Of a DNA stretch of 64,000 nucleotides, positions 59,026 through 64,000 are shown in pieces. The DNA comes from Allomyces arbusculus (taxonomy: Eukaryota > Blastocladiomycota > Blastocladiomycetes > Blastocladiales > Blastocladiaceae). Within the stretch, counting starts at the first letter, position 1. The number at the start of each line of letters is the position of its first letter. The stretch lies in contig JADHYV010000024.1 of NCBI GenBank assembly GCA_027604705.1, positions 1-64,000 on the forward strand, read 5' to 3'. The translations under genes and the position numbers were made by a program. Below the pieces are notes generated by a model. The model saw only the letters and a list, made by a program, of their open reading frames with translations, was not told the origin of the DNA and searched no databases.

Positions 59026-60047
59026 ATGATCGACATCCCGCAATCGCCTGTTTCCAACATTCTCTACTGCGGCGGTCAGTTGCTCTCGTGCCGTCGACCA
59101 TAAACCTGACGTGATCAAGAGCCGTGCGGCTTGCGGCTGGTGACGACGTCGAGCATGCTGCTCACCCCGATGTCCATTTTGCAACCATCAGTTTGCACCC
59201 TCCCGCCAGAGGTATGGACGCTATCGCGCCTCACACATTGAGCACTGGTGAAATACGACACGGCGATGCATGAGGAACGCCATTTGCTGATTCGCATCCG
59301 TTCACCGGCTCTAGTACTGCGAGTTCAACACGACGCTGAAAAAATGCAAGGAGTGGCTCCAAAAGAACCACGTCGACGTGTACAACAAGCTCTACGTTGA
59401 TGCTGGTGCGCCCTCGCTCAATCATCTCTTCCCTTGCCGTACCACGCAACGAAACCTGATCGATGTTGTCCCGTTTTGAACGCAGTGACTGAGGGCGTCG
59501 CCAGCGTGGCCCTGACACCGGCGGCCACGCCCAAGGATGCGTCGTCCAAGTTGGAAAAGAAGCTCGAGGCCGAAGCGGAAAAGAAGCGCAAGACCAAGGT
59601 GATCATCAAGTCGGAGAAGCGCAAGGGCAAGAAGGTCGTGACGGTCATCACGGGGCTCGACGTGTTTGGTACGTGTGCTTTTACATTCTGACCGCTACGA
59701 CCAGGCCCACCGTGCTCCATGCTTGCGCACGAACTGACTGCAGAGCGTGACGACGGTGTGTTTCCCAGGTGTCGACCTCAAAAAGGCGTCCAAGCTCTTT
59801 TCGCAAAAGTTTGCGACGGGCTCGTCGGTGGGCAAGAACGCCGAGGGCTCGCAGGAGGTCGTGATCCAGGGTGACGTTGCGCACGAAGTCATGGACCTGA
59901 TTGTGGAAAACTATTCGACGGTATGGATACGGACGTCTCCTTTCTGCGTCGGCACGACCGGAACCGTAACTGACCACCCCACCCCCGTGCGCTCCAACGA
60001 TGCGCGCATTGCAGGTGCCCGAGGACAATTTGCAGATCAAGGCGTAG
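59026..60047 (+). CDS. TMA22: Density-regulated protein DENR (Tma22)
   Basis: Six exons (59026-59074, 59192-59211, 59315-59405, 59486-59668, 59769-59920, 60015-60047) encode 175 residues. DENR pairs with MCT-1 to recycle 40S subunits and support reinitiation. The spliced N-terminus ILYCGVCTLPPEYCEFNTT carries the zinc-binding Cys set; LKKCKEWLQKNHVDVYNKLY follows. The C-terminal SUI1 domain is VTVITGLDVFGVDLKKASKL then FATGSSVGKNAEGSQEVVIQ and GDVAHEVMDLI. Exon 2 is only 20 nt, yet its six codons are exactly those missing from the Cys motif. Introns run 80-117 bp, longer than in most neighbours. Confidence 0.93.
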
Positions 60048-60577
60048 TCAGCCCTCATCACTGGATTCTGGTGACGATGGCCCTCCATCGCCAACTTCCT
60101 GCGCTCCGTTTGGTTGCGGCTCTGTGTTGGCTGGTCCCATGTCAAATAATAAGTCCCGGTTTGGAGCGTCTGTGAGAGTAACTACGGAAACAAATGTGGA
60201 GGATTGAGAGCTCTTGTTGATCAAGACTGAGGGATGACACTTGGTTTTTATTGGCTGGGCTTGAACAGCCGAGAGCATCAACGAACCAGCTCAGCGACGA
60301 CGTCAAAATCGCGACCAGCTTGCCAACTTGGCCGCGGCGGGCACGCTGACTTTCGACAACGACGACCCTGCTCCCAGCACAAGCTGCCGCACCTGCTCAA
60401 GCGCCCTTCTCGCCGTGCGTGCGCCTGCGGAGCGCACCACAAAGACCACCGTCGACCGTCTCTTCCGCCACCGCCGCCACTGTCAACGATATTGCAAGTA
60501 CCAGCACACCCCCATCCCTGCTCCTTGCACGGGCACACACGGGCACACACTGTGTTCTTTACCTGCCCAACCGCACG
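60048..60577. other. Intergenic, RIF1 promoter and leader
   Basis: About 530 bp between two plus-strand genes. A short direct repeat of GGGCACACAC lies at 60528-60550. Nothing else seen. Confidence 0.5.
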
Positions 60578-63500
60578 ATGCAGCAAATGCTCGGCAGCCT
60601 CGGCAACGTGATCCGAGGAAGCCGCACCCGCACCACTTCGGACGGGTCGACGACGACGGGAACCGACCGTATCCCTCGCCCGACAGGGTCGACACCGGCA
60701 GCGACCACGAGTAGTGTCAAGCCGCTGGCGCCGTCGACGAGCAACGCCAGGCCGATGCTCCAGTCGCGAGCGACACCCGTCGGTCCTGTGTCCGGGGCCA
60801 AGCCCGGCACGCCGCTTGTACCAGAGACGCCCGCTCTCATGGGTCCACGGCGGCACGCCAACGGCAAATCCGAGGCCGAGCCGCATGCCGACGACGCAGG
60901 GCAGCCCAGTTTTGCGACGCCGTCGTGCGAGAGCCCTGGACGGCACTCAGAGCCGCCAACCGACAACGACATTGAAGACGGATACCGGTCGTCGCCCTTG
61001 CCCCGCAGCAGCAAGGCCCGCAGCGCCGCCAATGGAGATGAAGACGAGAGCGCGCCCAACGACGACGCTGCCGCCGAGTCACCGCGCCTGCCCGTCATCC
61101 GCGACCTCGTCAACGAGCCCGACGCAGCTGTCGCCGTGCCGAAATTGATTGATTTCTTGCGCGACCCGGCGAACGACTTGGCGGCCGAGTGTGCGGCCGT
61201 GTACATGGTCTTGACGACGCGGTTGCGGTCGCAGCCGGCGCCGTCAGCGACTGCTGGCGCTCCCATCAACGAGACGGAGTCGCCCGAAATCAAGGCCGTC
61301 CTGGCACACATGCACAATATTATGAAGCTCTTTGCGCGCGACCTGGCTGTGCATTCGCCTCCTGAAGTGTACGCTCCGCCCACTGTGTTCTTGTCGCAAC
61401 GTCTCGTGGTTGGGTCGGGAGACTGACGGGAAATATTATGCTTTTGGTAGCGCTCGCGAAGCCCTCAAGCTCTTGGGCTTTTTCTTGTACTCGCCACAAA
61501 TCCACTCGACTATGCTGCGTACGTGTCGTGCCTCCGTTTGTGACATGGACCGTTCCGCACCAGTCTGCTAATGACTGTATGTTACTTTCCCCAAGTTCAA
61601 GATATCGTCGCTCTATTGAAGCCGGTCTTCGTGCTCGCCAAGGCAACGACCGACAAGGCCGTGTGCCACTTGTGTGTCTGGGTCCTGCGCATGCAGCGGC
61701 TCTCGGCAAGGGTCTTGTCGTCGCCTTTGCTGCCGCACATGATCGACGTGCTCGTCTACGCCATCAAGATGCCGTTCCAGAGCACGACAATTCCGACCGA
61801 GGCCGTGCAGGCGCTCGACAACCTCATTCGGCTCGTGCCGCGGCCCGTTGTCGCGCTCGCCAAGGAGTGGATGCTGCCCATGTACGCGAGCATGACAGTG
61901 CGCAACGAGCTAGTGCGCAAGCACTCAATTGAGTTTTTCACGACGCACATGCCGCTGCTCGCCGAGGACTTGGCCGCCTACGACGCGTTTCTCGGGCCGT
62001 ACTACGAACGCGACAACGCGCGGCTCATATACGAGATCACGGAGCTGACGAGTCGCAACGAGCGGGACGGCATGAAGGTCTGGTCGATTGTGATTGTGCT
62101 CCTCGCCAAGTACATCCAGGCGAGCCCGGCGTTTGTCAACGGCATGCTCAAGATTGTCGAGCGCCGGTTCAACGTGAAAAAGGCGAGCTCCAAGCTCTAT
62201 GGGTACCGCGCGTGGTCGGCGCTCATCTACTCGTTTGCGACGACGGGTTGCCTGCTCCAGGATCGCCGGCTCAAGCTCATCATGATCCCAATCATGAACA
62301 GCTTCATGTTTGACCGTCACATGCAACTGCGGCTCGAGGCCACGCACGCGTGGCTCAACCTCGTATTTGCGATTGCGTTGTGCGCGCCCGCCAAGGACTT
62401 CCACTCTTATTTCAGCCTGATTGACGGCGCGCTCGTCAAGATTCTCGTCGACCAGGCTGAGCCCGTGCGCGAGTGCGGGTGGAAATTGCTCGACGCGCTG
62501 CTGCACCCGGACAAGACGCTCGAACCGACCAAGCTGTCGATGATCGTCACGGCCGGCAGCAAGCCCATCGAATATGTCTCGGCAATTCCGGTCGATCCGA
62601 AGTGGATTCGGCTCAACGCAGGTTATTTCTTGAACATTTTCAAGTCGGTGCATGAGGCCGAGGGCTTACCCTTCGAGTATGTTCGGTCGGAGCTGACGGG
62701 CATGCCGATTATTGCGGTATGTGGCTTCTCCCTGTTCTTCTCCACCTCCAGTGGGGGTTGCAAGCAACTCACACAACTAGAGTCGTGTAGCAACCCGTGT
62801 TCAAGGCGTTTGTTGCATTCTTGAGCGCGCTTGACCTGCCGATGCGCAAGGAGCACCGGCTGACGCCCGATAGCCAAAACGCGCTGATTCGACTCGGCGA
62901 GTTCCTCGGCGACATTTTGCACTCGACGGCCGAAGCCAATAAGAGCCGCATGGACACTCTCCAGGTCCTGCTCGCGCCGTATCTGCAAACTCTGCCGTCG
63001 CGGCACTTGACAAGCCCGCAGTGCCGATTTGTGGACCTCGAGGAAACGTGCACGCAACGGATGACCAACTCGCCGCTCGCGCCGCTGTTCCGCCAAAACG
63101 TGGAAATCACGCCCCTCGTCCACATTTTGTTGCTGTGGATGGAGTGCTGCGACGAGGAGGTGCCCGAGGACCCGGTGCGCAGCAAGGCTTATTGGTCGCA
63201 CTTTGCCGAGCTCGTCAATGTGGCTGCCGAGTCGGTGTTGGTCCGCACCAGCATGTACTCGGTCGTCTACATGCTCGAGGTGTGGCCGACCGCGCCGGAC
63301 CTCGACCGGTCATTGCGGTACTGGTCGTTCGTGGGTGCGCTCTTCCTTTCTCTTTCGGCTCGCTATAATGCAGATGCGACTTGACCGAGTGCTGATGCGA
63401 TGTATCGACCTCGATCATAGCACACTCGGCGGCGTCGCACCTGGTCAAGGACCACGCCAGCGCTGAAGCCAATCCGTTTGACGACGGCAAAGACGAGCAC

Positions 63501-64000
63501 TACATTCCAATTCTCGTGTGGCCGCTGTCTAAGCTGCTCGAGGCGCCCAGCGACCCGGCACAGTTCCCGATTGACGAGTGGGTGTCGCTGTGGAAGGCCG
63601 CGGCGCGCATCCAGGCGACCAAGGACGTCAAGAACCCGTACCATCTCGTTCACTCGGTGGCCAGCTGGTTCGTCGATCTGATTCGCGGTCTGCCCGAAGA
63701 CGCGCTGATTCATGAAACCAAGCTCGTCGTGTTTGGTCGAGTTTTGCAGGTGCTCGTGCAAGGCTACCACTTGCCGACGGCCGACCAGGGCCATGTCGGG
63801 TCTGTGACGCACGAAGAAATGGTGCAGGTCCTGACGACGCTGCTGCGCGAGTGCGTGCAGTTCCTCGAGTTGGTCGCGCAGGACGCGGCCGTGCAGGGCC
63901 CGCTGTCTGAAGTTGTGACGCTAGTCCTGCCCGCGTGGTCCCAGTTTCTGGCCGCCGCGTCACGGTCGGCGCTGCCGACACTCGCGCAGGAGCTCATTCG
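60578..64000 (+). CDS. RIF1: Rif1-like telomere/replication-timing protein (5' part, runs off window)
   Basis: Exons 60578-61368, 61451-61518, 61602-62716, 62791-63334 and 63421 to the window end give about 1032 residues and no stop, so the 3' part is missing. Rif1 binds type 1 phosphatase and controls origin timing, telomeres and repair. About 190 disordered residues lead into a HEAT-type helical array of the Rif1 N-terminal family: VAREALKLLGFFLYSPQIHS, FQSTTIPTEAVQALDNLIRL, MKVWSIVIVLLAKYIQASPA, YGYRAWSALIYSFATTGCLL and LRLEATHAWLNLVFAIAL. Introns are 82, 83, 74 and 86 bp. The phosphatase-docking motifs and C-terminus are not in view. Confidence 0.82.

Overview
The window is nuclear DNA from a flagellated (zoosporic) fungus. 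It is GC-rich by eye, gene-dense and rich in short introns, with complete fungal housekeeping genes (exosome, 20S proteasome, purine synthesis, SF1/BBP, GINS, eIF3a, UGP1, RCE1, DENR). It also carries genes for motile-flagellum structure (DRC7 and radial spoke protein 4/6) and a CAMSAP-type microtubule minus-end protein. That mix fits an early-diverging, flagellated fungal lineage; Blastocladiomycota is my best guess from GC content and gene style, but this is inference. I rebuilt 26 protein-coding genes by splicing and found about 80 introns, mostly 61-117 bp.

Layout. 1-690: AT-richer, gene-poor edge with a run of 20 G and one unrecognised ORF. 0.7-7.8 kb: five minus-strand genes (RRP40, proteasome beta1, ATIC, a BAR-like protein), with SF1 on plus at 8.4-10.3 kb. 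10.5-14.4 kb: an aldehyde dehydrogenase with a likely mitochondrial presequence and a MYND zinc-finger protein. 15.0-24.3 kb: DRC7, PSF1, a Cys-rich secreted GPI-type protein, NudE and a universal stress protein. 25.0-42.1 kb: a Bud14/Tea4-like SH3 protein, UGP1, a WHIM/DDT-like chromatin protein, a half-size ABCA transporter and an LRR protein. 42.4-50.6 kb: eIF3a, an orphan five-exon gene, a single-pass membrane protein and a small LYR-like protein. 50.8-64.0 kb: CAMSAP, RSP4/6, RCE1, DENR and the 5' part of RIF1, which runs off the window.

Functional threads. DRC7, RSP4/6, CAMSAP, NudE and the Bud14/Tea4-like protein all act on microtubules, axonemes or polarity. RRP40, SF1, eIF3a and DENR form an RNA/translation group, and PSF1, RIF1 and the WHIM protein a DNA/chromatin group. 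No operon-like logic is implied; most neighbours are convergent or divergent pairs with 0.1-1 kb spacers.

The most striking global signal is the 5' splice site. In my reconstructions 62 of 80 donors have C at intron position +4 (typical form GTACGT or GTGCGT) and only 2 have the usual A. No complete mobile element, tRNA, rRNA or CRISPR array was seen. Exon boundaries were inferred by eye from reading frame, splice signals and remembered protein families; no search was run.
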